NCBI GenBank assembly: GCA_012800885.1
Contig: JAAZIL010000051.1
Location: forward strand, 1-9,169
Direction: 5' to 3'
Source: Candidatus Dojkabacteria bacterium
Lineage (GTDB): Bacteria > Patescibacteriota > Dojkabacteria > SC72
DNA length: 9,169 nt
Shown: positions 1 to 5,817 of the stretch, in pieces
How positions within the stretch are numbered: the first letter of the stretch is position 1
Layout: every line of letters starts with the position of its first letter
Notes under the pieces: model-generated
Databases searched by the model: none
Told to the model about the DNA's origin: nothing
The model's input: the letters and a program-made list of their open reading frames with translations, nothing else
Translations under genes and position numbers: made by a program

Positions 1-445
1 CTCTGTATCCTACTCCAGACTCAACAACCATATCAATATGTAAACTTCCTGAGGCATCTGTAATATTAGCTATTTCAACATCAGGGGTAGTTATTGTTAC
101 ACCCGCATCAACAGAGATATCTGATGCTTTTACAACTCTCTTTCCCTTAACTTCTAATTTACATTTCTTAGGTTCGTCTGAATCCAGTTTAAATTTTATT
201 GTTTTTAAGTTTAGAATAATTGATATTAGATCTTCCTTAACACCATCTATTGTAGAATACTCATGCTTTGCCCCTTTAACCTTTATACTTGTAATACCTG
301 CACCTTTTAAACTAGAGTAGAGGATTCTTCGAAGAGCATTACCTAATGTATGACCGTAGCCTCTTGGCAGAGGAGCTATTTCATACAAACCGGTATTACC
401 TTCCTCTTCTCTCACAATCACTTTTATATCTTTAAATGCTTCCAT
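1..445 (-). CDS. rpoA: DNA-directed RNA polymerase subunit alpha, N-terminal part (cut by window edge)
   Basis: About 148 codons from the ATG at 445 to the window edge, read by hand on the minus strand. RpoA dimerises through its N-terminal domain to scaffold the beta and beta' subunits. The visible part carries the diagnostic RGYGHTLGNALRRILYSSL (about 28-46), GAGITSIKVKGAKHEYSTIDGVKED (48-72) and the ILNLK motif at about 77-81, all in the first half of the N-terminal domain. The short start MEAFKDIKV is normal. The rest of this domain and the C-terminal domain (UP-element and activator contacts) lie beyond position 1. The gene follows rpsD by 17 bases. The leader has no Shine-Dalgarno. Confidence 0.97.
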   Translation of the reverse strand, partial: MEAFKDIKVIVREEEGNTGLYEIAPLPRGYGHTLGNALRRILYSSLKGAGITSIKVKGAKHEYSTIDGVKEDLISIILNLKTIKFKLDSDEPKKCKLEVKGKRVVKASDISVDAGVTITTPDVEIANITDASGSLHIDMVVESGVGYR

Positions 446-462
446 TTAGTAAATGTAAAAAA

Positions 463-1074
463 TTATCTTGAGTAGTACTCGATGATTAGATTCTCACGAA
501 TACCTTCATCTATCTCTTCTCTTATTGGTAATCTTGCAACCCTAGCTTTGTTCTTTGATACTTCTATCCAATCAGGTACGGGAAAGAATTTCTCTGCTGG
601 GGCTAGTTTCGCAATCTTTAGCTCTACACTCTCTCCTTCTTTTATCTCTCTAGAGGGTATTGTAAATTTATTACCATCCAAGAGAACATGTCCATGTACA
701 ACATACTGTCGTGCTGCTGCTCTAGAGGGAGCTAGACCAGCTAGGTAGAGAAGATTATCTAATCTTAATTCAAGCATTCTTAAGAATTCTAAACCTTTAT
801 CCAATCCAGATAATTTAGATTTTCTATCTGCTTGTTTATAGATATTCTTAAACTGTCTCTCTCTTATACCGTATATTCTTTTTACTTTCTGTTTCTCTCT
901 CAGTTGTAATCCGTAGTTTGAGAGCCTTGGTCTTCTCTTTGCACCGTGTTGACCAGGAGGAAAGGGTTTCCTCTTTATACCTGCTTTATCTGAGAAAGAC
1001 CTAGCACCTTTAAGATTAAGGTTCACTCCTTCTCTTCTACTTAGTTTTTCTTTAGGTCCTGTATATCTACCCAT
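463..1074 (-). CDS. rpsD: 30S ribosomal protein S4 (cysteine-free form)
   Basis: The protein has 203 residues, typical for S4. S4 nucleates 30S assembly on the 16S rRNA 5' domain, lines the mRNA entry and in E. coli represses the alpha operon. Markers are MGRYTGPKEKLSRREGVNL (1-19), KPFPPGQHGAKRRPRLSNYGLQLREKQK (36-63), the S4 RNA-binding domain (about 103-165) with RLDNLLYLAGLAPSRAAARQYVVHGHVLLDG, and the C-terminal VPDWIEV and ENLIIEYYSR. The N-terminal region lacks the Cys cluster of the zinc form, so it is the C-minus type. The leader is AT-only. rpoA starts 17 bases after the stop, as in a standard alpha operon. Confidence 0.98.
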   Translation of the reverse strand: MGRYTGPKEKLSRREGVNLNLKGARSFSDKAGIKRKPFPPGQHGAKRRPRLSNYGLQLREKQKVKRIYGIRERQFKNIYKQADRKSKLSGLDKGLEFLRMLELRLDNLLYLAGLAPSRAAARQYVVHGHVLLDGNKFTIPSREIKEGESVELKIAKLAPAEKFFPVPDWIEVSKNKARVARLPIREEIDEGIRENLIIEYYSR

Positions 1075-1091
1075 TAAGTTTCATTAATATA

Positions 1092-1475
1092 TTATTTTCT
1101 TGGTGCTTTTCTCGACCTACATCCATTATGAGGAATAGGGGTTCTATCTATTAATGTAGTAATTTTTAAACCTGCTGAATCTAATCCTTTAACAGCAGCA
1201 TTTCTTCCTGCCCCTGGACCTTTTACTACCACCTTTACCTCTTTAAGACCGTATTTCTTTATTGCTCTCTCTGCTACTTCTTGAGCTGCTTTTGTTGCTG
1301 CAAATGCTGTACTTCTTTTAGCACCCTTAAAACCTACTACAGGAGGACTCCCCTGAGCAAGAAGAGCTCCTTCAGTATCTGTTATAGATATTAGTGTGTT
1401 ATTGAATGTAGCTTGTACTGTAACAATACCACTACTAACACTCTTCTTAACTTTTGTTTTCTTTATAGTTGCCAT
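1092..1475 (-). CDS. rpsK: 30S ribosomal protein S11
   Basis: The protein has 127 residues, normal for S11. S11 lies on the 30S platform near the E site and the anti-Shine-Dalgarno end of 16S rRNA. Clear blocks are GIVTVQATFNNTLISITDTEG (16-36), GFKGAKRSTAFAATKAA (48-64), KVVVKGPGAGRNAAVKGL (81-98) and the C-terminal DRTPIPHNGCRSRKAPRK. The PHNG site is the conserved Asn-Gly that becomes iso-aspartate in E. coli S11. The loop before GFKG reads AQGSPPVV where E. coli has GWATAGGS, so two prolines replace the Ala-Gly pair and the Trp is lost. The end CRSRKAPRK also departs from CRPPKKRRV. Confidence 0.98.
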   Translation of the reverse strand: MATIKKTKVKKSVSSGIVTVQATFNNTLISITDTEGALLAQGSPPVVGFKGAKRSTAFAATKAAQEVAERAIKKYGLKEVKVVVKGPGAGRNAAVKGLDSAGLKITTLIDRTPIPHNGCRSRKAPRK

Positions 1476-1483
1476 TATATATA

Positions 1484-1867
1484 CTATGTTTTCTCTAATT
1501 TACGTTTCAATCCTCCTACAGGTCTACTTCTACCCTTCCTAGTATGCGCATTATGTCTTGTTCTCTGTCCTCTTACAGGTAGTCCTAATTTATGTCTTGT
1601 TCCTCTGTAACTTCTAATATCTTTCAATCTTTTAATATCTCTGAAAACTTTCTGTCTTAACTCTCCCTCTACCTCTATATTCTTATCAATATATCCTCTT
1701 AAAATATCTAATTGACTCTCACTCATATCACCCACTATCATATCTGGATCTAACTTAGTATCTTCACAGATTCTTTTTGCAGTTTTCTCTCCAATACCGT
1801 ATATACTTAACAAAGAGACCCAAAGTCTCTTTTCATTCGGTATCTCTAATCCAGCTACTCTCGCCAT
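1484..1867 (-). CDS. rpsM: 30S ribosomal protein S13
   Basis: The protein has 127 residues (family 115-126). S13 lies in the 30S head, contacts L5 across the interface and touches P-site tRNA with its basic tail. Family signs are MARVAGLEIPNEKR (1-14), the helix-two-turns-helix IYGIGEKTAKRIC (22-34), LRGYIDKNIEVEGELR (56-71), and the highly conserved RLKDIRSYRGTRHKLGLPVRGQRTRHNAHTRKG (80-112). The C-terminal tail is Arg/Lys-rich and ends LKRKLEKT. The leader AAATAGATTT-ATG carries the recurrent TAGA and no Shine-Dalgarno. rpsK follows after eight bases, the usual alpha-operon order. Confidence 0.98.
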   Translation of the reverse strand: MARVAGLEIPNEKRLWVSLLSIYGIGEKTAKRICEDTKLDPDMIVGDMSESQLDILRGYIDKNIEVEGELRQKVFRDIKRLKDIRSYRGTRHKLGLPVRGQRTRHNAHTRKGRSRPVGGLKRKLEKT

Positions 1868-1888
1868 AAATCTATTTAAAAATATTAA

Positions 1889-2005
1889 TTATCCCTGTCT
1901 CTGTTTATGCTTAGGATTCTTTTTACAGAAAACATACACCCGTCCCTTACGAGTTACAATATAGCATTGGTCACATCTCTTTTTAACTGATGCTTGTACT
2001 TTCAT
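1889..2005 (-). CDS. rpmJ: 50S ribosomal protein L36 (zinc-binding form)
   Basis: This 38-residue gene was read directly from the minus strand: MKVQASVKKRCDQCYIVT, RKGRVYVFCKK, NPKHKQRQG, then TAA. L36 is the smallest 50S protein and binds 23S rRNA with one zinc ion. The ligands are present: C11, C14, C27 and H32, so this is the Cys-containing form. The N-terminal MKV.ASVKK and C-terminal PKHKQRQG are the invariant ends of the family. It lies between infA and rpsM as in most bacteria, and begins two bases after the infA stop (TAG-AG-ATG). Confidence 0.97.
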   Translation of the reverse strand: MKVQASVKKRCDQCYIVTRKGRVYVFCKKNPKHKQRQG

Positions 2006-2007
2006 CT

Positions 2008-2241
2008 CTACTTCATTCTATATGTTATTCTCCCTTGACTAGTGTCATAGGGAGATATCTCTATCTTTACTTTATCTCCTTCCAGTATACGAATGTAGTG
2101 CATTCTCATTTTACCTGAAAGATATCCTATTACCTCTCTCTTCTCATCATTAGCCTCTATCTCTACTACAAATTTTGTATCAGGTAAACACTCTTTAACT
2201 ACACCTTCAAATTCATAAACTTTCTTTGTATCTATAGTCAT
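2008..2241 (-). CDS. infA: Translation initiation factor IF-1
   Basis: The protein has 77 residues (usually about 72), a single OB-fold. IF-1 binds the 30S A site and works with IF-2 and IF-3 during initiation. The N-terminus YEFEGVVKECLPDTKFVVEI matches the family pattern (VIEVEGTVVEALPNAMFRVEL in E. coli), and the C-terminal LSGKMRMHYIRILEGDKVKIEISPYDTSQGRITYR is nearly canonical. A few extra residues (EANDEKRE, about 29-36) replace the short loop usually reading ENGHE. It is the first gene after the predicted promoter. The leader has a weak AGG nine bases upstream and TAGATT directly before the ATG. Its TAG stop is followed by AG and then the rpmJ ATG. Confidence 0.98.
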   Translation of the reverse strand: MTIDTKKVYEFEGVVKECLPDTKFVVEIEANDEKREVIGYLSGKMRMHYIRILEGDKVKIEISPYDTSQGRITYRMK

Positions 2242-2246
2242 AATCT

Positions 2247-2260
2247 ATTACCTAGGTAAT
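2247..2260. repeat. 14-base perfect palindrome in the infA leader
   Basis: The sequence attacctaggtaat equals its own reverse complement. It lies between the predicted transcription start and the infA start codon, ending six bases before the ATG. It contains the only weak Shine-Dalgarno-like AGG available to infA. It could be a repressor operator or a small RNA element that hides the ribosome-binding site. Symmetry does not extend past the 14 bases. Confidence 0.6.
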
Positions 2261-2269
2261 TAAATAGAG

Positions 2270-2305
2270 TCCAGTGATTATATCAAAGCTTTGAATATTT
2301 TTCAA
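2270..2305 (-). promoter_or_regulatory. Sigma70-type promoter for the infA-rpmJ-rpsM-rpsK-rpsD-rpoA unit
   Basis: On the minus strand a TTGAAA box (plus-strand 2300-2305) and a perfect TATAAT box (2277-2282) are separated by exactly 17 bases, one mismatch from the textbook sigma70 pattern. A start near 2270 would give a leader of about 30 bases before the infA ATG. It lies in the only sizeable intergenic gap and points the same way as all genes, which supports a real function. Transcription from it has not been shown. AT-rich DNA yields chance matches, but a full hexamer plus correct spacing in the right place is strong. Confidence 0.78.
2283..2294. repeat. 12-base perfect palindrome within the infA promoter spacer
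   Basis: The sequence tcaaagctttga is self-complementary and lies in the 17-base spacer between the -35 and -10 boxes. The half-site tcaaag occurs again at 2302-2307, overlapping the -35 box. A protein dimer bound here would block RNA polymerase, so an operator is conceivable. Simple AT-rich palindromes also arise by chance. Confidence 0.5.
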
Positions 2306-2308
2306 AGT

Positions 2309-2325
2309 GTTAAAGGCCTTTTAAC
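2309..2325. repeat. Imperfect inverted repeat upstream of the infA promoter
   Basis: The sequence gttaaaggccttttaac pairs gttaaagg with ccttttaac, with one extra base in one arm. It lies just upstream of the -35 box. With no spacer between arms it would form only a tight hairpin as RNA, and no T-run follows on either strand, so it is not a standard terminator. A protein-binding site is possible. Confidence 0.4.
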
Positions 2326-2378
2326 AAATCTATGAAACCCTGTAAAGACGAACAAAGGATATCAAAAAGAACTGTATT

Positions 2379-3026
2379 TTACAACCCTAATCTCTCAACT
2401 AACACTCTATGGATCTCTTCAATGCCTGGAGTAGCATCTATCTCTATTAAAAGATCTCTTTTTCTGTATTCATCTAGTATCGGTACAATAGTTCTTTCAT
2501 ACTCCTTATGTCTTACCAAAACCTTCTCTTTTGAATCATCTCCTCTCTTAGTAAGTTTTGAACCACACCGGTCACAATATCCTTTTACCTTCTCTGCTTT
2601 GTACTTGTCATGATATGTTTCATCACAGTGTGGACAGATACTTCTTAAAGATATTCTCTCAATTGAAATCTCAGGGGTAAGGGTAAAGTGAATAAATGAA
2701 TCTAATTTCCTTCCTGTTGTATTTAAAAGATCATCAAAGAGAGAGATTTGTCCTTTTTCTCTTACTACTGAGACAAATGCCCAGTTTTTCTCTGGATTAA
2801 AGTTTAAAATATATCTATTTAACATACTATATATTATTTCATTAGGAACAAGGTGACCTTTCTGTGACTCTTCATTTGCTCTTATTGCTTGAATATCTCC
2901 ATGTTTATACATATATCTAATCATTTCACCTGTACCTATATTTTCAAAACCGTATCTCTCAACTAAGAGATTAACCTGCGTATCCTTACCGCTCCCTGGA
3001 TATCCATGAAAAAGAAATGTTTTCAT
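2379..3026 (-). CDS. adk: Divergent adenylate kinase-like nucleoside monophosphate kinase with four-Cys lid
   Basis: The protein has 215 residues, typical length for long-form adenylate kinase (ATP + AMP to 2 ADP, cytosolic). Seen: P-loop GYPGSGKDTQ (8-17, Asp where Gly is usual), AMP-binding IGTGEMIR (30-37), KGHLVPNEII (56-65), LID cysteines CPHC (131-134) and CDRC (151-154) that should hold zinc, then R161-x-DD and R172, matching the catalytic arginines after the lid. The usual core motif DGFPR is missing; the corresponding segment reads FVSVVREKGQ (84-93), with R89 the possible counterpart of the motif's Arg. The lid entry GRR is LRS. The place after secY is the normal adk site, which supports the name. 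Specificity could differ from AMP, so treat the symbol as provisional. No Shine-Dalgarno is seen. 137 bases of non-coding DNA follow. Confidence 0.85.
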   Translation of the reverse strand: MKTFLFHGYPGSGKDTQVNLLVERYGFENIGTGEMIRYMYKHGDIQAIRANEESQKGHLVPNEIIYSMLNRYILNFNPEKNWAFVSVVREKGQISLFDDLLNTTGRKLDSFIHFTLTPEISIERISLRSICPHCDETYHDKYKAEKVKGYCDRCGSKLTKRGDDSKEKVLVRHKEYERTIVPILDEYRKRDLLIEIDATPGIEEIHRVLVERLGL

Positions 3027-3077
3027 ACTTAAAGAGATAATATGTAATGTATGGTAGATAATAGCACAAAAGAGGAG

Positions 3078-4343
3078 TTACAAATATCTAGAATAATCCC
3101 TAACAACAATCATTGAAGATACCTCTCTACGGATATCTAGGACAACACTTACTAGTATTAGTAGGCCTGTACCAGTAATGATGGTTACTGTCATTAGATT
3201 AAGATATATTAAGATATTTGGGAGTATGGAGATGAATGCGAGAAACAGGGCTCCTACGGTTGCTAATCTAAAAGCGATTGCCCTTAAATACTCTGATGTT
3301 TTTTTACCTGGTCTAATACCAGGAATAAAGCCTCCTTGTTTCTGTAAATTCTCTGCTAACTCATCTGTTTTAAATACAACAGTTAGATAGTAGAAGGAGA
3401 AGGCTATTATTAATACAAAAGTTAATATATTACTAAAATATGGATTCTCTAGCAAACCCATTACCTTGTCAATAATATTTATTACCTTATCACTTAGATC
3501 TCTACTTAGAAGGAATTTACCAATTAATTGAGGAAAGGAGAGAAGTGAAACTGCAAATATTACAGGCATTACTCCGAATTGAGTTAGCTTTATAGGTATA
3601 AAGCTATCCATAGCTCCTCCTACTCTTACTCTCCTAGAGTACTGTACTCTTACTTTTCTCTCTGCTTCAGATACATACACTACTGATGCTACAAGAAGTA
3701 TGGTAACAACAAAGAGTACAACCTTCTGGAATGTATCCATTATTCTTAAATTATTAGTAAGAGTACCTGGAATACCTGCTACAATACCGAGAAAGATAAG
3801 GAAAGAAGATCCTCCTCCTATCCCACTCTCAGAGACTAACTCTGCAAACCACATAACTATTACAGAGCCTGCTGTAAGTGTAGCTATCATTGTAACTAAT
3901 TGAAGTGTTCCTAACTGTCCTACTAAACCGAAACCTCTTAGAGTAGAGTAAATTACAAATGATTGCATAATGGCTAAAGGTACTGTTAGTAATCTTGTAT
4001 ACATACTAATTACTCTCCTTCCTTCTGGTCCTTCTTGTCCTAACTCCTCTAATTTAGGAATAACGGTACCTAGAATCTGGAGGATAATAGAGGCATTGAT
4101 GTATGGACTTAAACCGATAGCTGCTATAGAGGCTGTTTCTAAAACTCCACCTGAGACAGTAGAGAGTAGATCTCCAAAGTTACTCCCTGCAAAGAGTTCT
4201 TTAATTGCATTTGCTGGTATACCAGTAACAGGAATAGCTGCTAAGAACCTATATGCAAGAAGAATAATTAGAGAAAAGACTATCTTTTTTCTAATCTCTT
4301 CTGTTGCAAATATCCTCCTTATTAGCTCTTTGTATTTATCCAT
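3078..4343 (-). CDS. secY: SecY, protein-conducting channel subunit of the Sec translocase
   Basis: The protein has 421 residues and about ten hydrophobic membrane segments, at roughly 21-38, 75-97, 115-133, 147-170, 182-198, 205-225, 252-272, 303-325, 355-378 and 382-404. SecY with SecE and SecG forms the plasma-membrane pore through which SecA or the ribosome feeds proteins. Family marks are the plug region after segment 1 (FGDLLSTVSGG), IGLSPYINASIILQIL (76-91), the C4 loop with VYVSEAERKVRVQYSRRV (222-239), KLTQFGVMPVIFA (252-264), and the C5 loop QGGFIPGIRPGKKTSEYL (336-353), whose conserved Arg contacts SecA. It lies between rplO and adk as in most bacteria. Its leader has no Shine-Dalgarno. 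Length is slightly below the usual 430-440, mainly from short loops. Confidence 0.98.
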   Translation of the reverse strand: MDKYKELIRRIFATEEIRKKIVFSLIILLAYRFLAAIPVTGIPANAIKELFAGSNFGDLLSTVSGGVLETASIAAIGLSPYINASIILQILGTVIPKLEELGQEGPEGRRVISMYTRLLTVPLAIMQSFVIYSTLRGFGLVGQLGTLQLVTMIATLTAGSVIVMWFAELVSESGIGGGSSFLIFLGIVAGIPGTLTNNLRIMDTFQKVVLFVVTILLVASVVYVSEAERKVRVQYSRRVRVGGAMDSFIPIKLTQFGVMPVIFAVSLLSFPQLIGKFLLSRDLSDKVINIIDKVMGLLENPYFSNILTFVLIIAFSFYYLTVVFKTDELAENLQKQGGFIPGIRPGKKTSEYLRAIAFRLATVGALFLAFISILPNILIYLNLMTVTIITGTGLLILVSVVLDIRREVSSMIVVRDYSRYL

Positions 4344-4362
4344 TGTAAGTGTATAGTAGTAA

Positions 4363-4806
4363 TTACCTTATACTTCCACCTGCTTTCTCTATCTTCTCCT
4401 TAGCACTCTCTGATACAGGAATTCCCTCTATGACTATCTTCTTAGTAAGAGTACCCATACCTAGTATCTTTACAGAAGTAGTATTTTTAGTTATCAATCC
4501 TTTTCTCTTTAACATCTCTAAAGAGATAGTATCTCCATTCTTAAAGTTTGCTTCTAAAATTTCTACATTGATTGCAGTAGGAATAATTTTATCTGCTTTT
4601 TTAAAGCCCCTGTATTTCGGTATTCTTCTAAAGAATGGGAAATTACCTCCTTCAAAAGAGATTAATGACTTATGTCCTGCTCTTGATCTCTGTCCTTTAG
4701 TACCTCTCCCAACTGTATGACCCCCTACACCTGAGCCGTATCCTCTTCCTTGTCTTTTTCCTTTGTATTTTCTATTTTTTCTTGTAGGTATACTTTCTAA
4801 ATACAT
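4363..4806 (-). CDS. rplO: 50S ribosomal protein L15
   Basis: The protein has 147 residues, typical of bacterial L15 (about 144-150). L15 is a 23S rRNA-binding late-assembly protein whose extended N-terminus threads into the subunit. The Gly/Arg-rich N-terminal half is characteristic: KRQGRGYGSGVGGHTVGRGTKGQRSR (17-42), GHKSLISFEGGNFPFFRRIPKYRGFKK (44-70). The globular C-terminal half has the strands SVKILGMGTLTKKIVIEGIPVSESAKEKIEKAGG. The leader reads AAATAGAT-ATG, a TAGA-type leader shared with several neighbours, and no Shine-Dalgarno is present. It directly follows rpsE without the usual rpmD and precedes secY by 19 bases, as in spc operons. Confidence 0.98.
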   Translation of the reverse strand: MYLESIPTRKNRKYKGKRQGRGYGSGVGGHTVGRGTKGQRSRAGHKSLISFEGGNFPFFRRIPKYRGFKKADKIIPTAINVEILEANFKNGDTISLEMLKRKGLITKNTTSVKILGMGTLTKKIVIEGIPVSESAKEKIEKAGGSIR

Positions 4807-4823
4807 ATCTATTTAATCTAACA

Positions 4824-5480
4824 TTATTCTTTTTTAGGTTCTGTCTTCTTTACTACCGGTTTACTTTTTCTCTTTACACTAGGCTTCTTTTTCCTCTTTA
4901 TATCAGCTCTTTTCTCTGCTCTCTCCTTTGCTTTTCTTCTCTCTTCTTTAATCTTCTTCTCTTTATCTATCTCTTTCTTCATCTCTACTCTCTCTCTCAT
5001 ATTTCTCATCTTAGATAATACTCTTCCACTTCTAAGAGATTTTAATGCCTCAAATGTACAGTATGCTGAAGCTATGGAGTCAGTTGTTCCTATTAATTTA
5101 CCATATACATTATCAATACCTGCTAATTCTAATACTACTCTAACAGAAGAACCTGCTATTACCCCTGTACCTGGTCTTGCAGGTCGCAAGAGTACTTTAG
5201 CAGCACCTTGTTTATGAAGTACTTCATGAGGTATAGTGTCTCCTGCTAACTGTATCTTAGTCATTGCTTTAGTAGCTATACGCTCTCCTTTCTGAACAGC
5301 ACTCCTAGTATCTACTCCTTTCCCTAAACCTACGCCTACAGAGCCATTTCTATCTCCTGCAATAACCATTGCACTAAATCTTAACCTCTTACCTCCCTTT
5401 GTTACCTTAGCAACCCTCCTTATAGATACTGTTTTACTATCATACATTCTCTCTTTTTTCTGTCTTTTTATATACGCCAT
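4824..5480 (-). CDS. rpsE: 30S ribosomal protein S5 with long basic/charged C-terminal extension
   Basis: The protein has 218 residues against about 160-175 for most S5. S5 lies at the mRNA entry site of the 30S subunit and affects decoding accuracy. The N-terminal double-stranded-RNA-binding fold is clear: VSIRRVAKVTKGGKRLRFSA (18-37), GDRNGSVGVGLGKG (42-55). The C-terminal domain follows: LLRPARPGTGVIAGSSVRVVLELAG (97-121), NVYGKLIGTTDS and TFEALKSLRS. After about residue 162 comes a tail of some 55 residues, first an alternating Lys/Glu/Arg stretch that looks like one long charged helix, then a Lys/Pro-rich end. No rpmD (L30) follows; rplO begins after 17 bases. No Shine-Dalgarno is seen. 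Confidence 0.97.
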   Translation of the reverse strand: MAYIKRQKKERMYDSKTVSIRRVAKVTKGGKRLRFSAMVIAGDRNGSVGVGLGKGVDTRSAVQKGERIATKAMTKIQLAGDTIPHEVLHKQGAAKVLLRPARPGTGVIAGSSVRVVLELAGIDNVYGKLIGTTDSIASAYCTFEALKSLRSGRVLSKMRNMRERVEMKKEIDKEKKIKEERRKAKERAEKRADIKRKKKPSVKRKSKPVVKKTEPKKE

Positions 5481-5490
5481 TTAAGTAATA

Positions 5491-5817
5491 CTAAATATTA
5501 ATACCTTCTTCTTTTAACTGTTCTCTAAATACCTTCACTAAGCCGTGATATTTATACCCACTCCTATCAAATATTGCTGTGTTAATTTTCTTTGTTTTTA
5601 GTCCTTTAGCAAATTCTTTAGACATCTTAATAATATCTTCTGCTTTCTTATCACATCTTTTCCCCATTAGGACCAAAGATTTATCGTCATCTGCTAAACC
5701 TGCATAGAAGTATTTGTTACTTTTAAATATATAGACTCTAGGTCTTGTAGATGTACCTTTTACTCTTTTTCTAATATGTAATTTTCTTCTTTCTCTTTTC
5801 TCTCTTTTGTTTACCAT
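5491..5817 (-). CDS. rplR: 50S ribosomal protein L18
   Basis: The protein has 108 residues, slightly short (117 in E. coli). L18 binds 5S rRNA and helps dock it in the central protuberance together with L5. The basic N-terminus (KREKRERRKLHIRKRVKGT) is followed by RPRVYIFKSNKYFYAGLADD (25-44) and the signature FDRSGYKYHGLVKVFREQLKEEG (83-105). Compared with E. coli L18, the middle segment around 50-60 lacks roughly ten residues. In the usual place of the A-S-T...-G-N segment it has MGKRCDKKAEDI. The start is a TAATG overlap with rplF. The gene ends TAG ten bases before the rpsE start. Confidence 0.97.
   Translation of the reverse strand: MVNKREKRERRKLHIRKRVKGTSTRPRVYIFKSNKYFYAGLADDDKSLVLMGKRCDKKAEDIIKMSKEFAKGLKTKKINTAIFDRSGYKYHGLVKVFREQLKEEGINI

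Larger units (their letters stand above)
2242..2378. other. Intergenic regulatory region between adk and infA (map absent)
   Basis: This is the longest non-coding stretch in the window. In many bacteria the map gene (methionine aminopeptidase) sits between adk and infA. Here there is no open frame or remnant of it. The segment is AT-rich and contains, reading towards infA, an imperfect inverted repeat (2309-2325), a promoter (-35 at 2300-2305, -10 at 2277-2282), a 12-base palindrome lying within the promoter spacer, and a 14-base palindrome just before the infA start. No U-run follows any hairpin, so I do not call a terminator. It probably separates the spc-type upper unit from an alpha-type lower unit, with read-through likely. 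Confidence 0.7.

Noticed and set aside
2309..2325. Possible rho-independent terminator after adk
   Set aside because: The inverted repeat has no loop to speak of and no T-run follows on the minus strand, so it lacks the key terminator features.
2332..2613. Plus-strand open frame of 93 codons across the adk 3' end and the intergenic gap
   Set aside because: Mostly antisense to adk, with no domain or clear start signal. The gap part is better explained by the minus-strand promoter region.
3970..4356. Plus-strand open frame of 128 codons opposite secY
   Set aside because: It is the antisense shadow of the secY 5' end. The protein has no recognisable domain and secY is unmistakable on the other strand.
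4349..4720. Plus-strand open frame of 123 codons opposite rplO
   Set aside because: Antisense shadow of L15, with no family resemblance or start signal.
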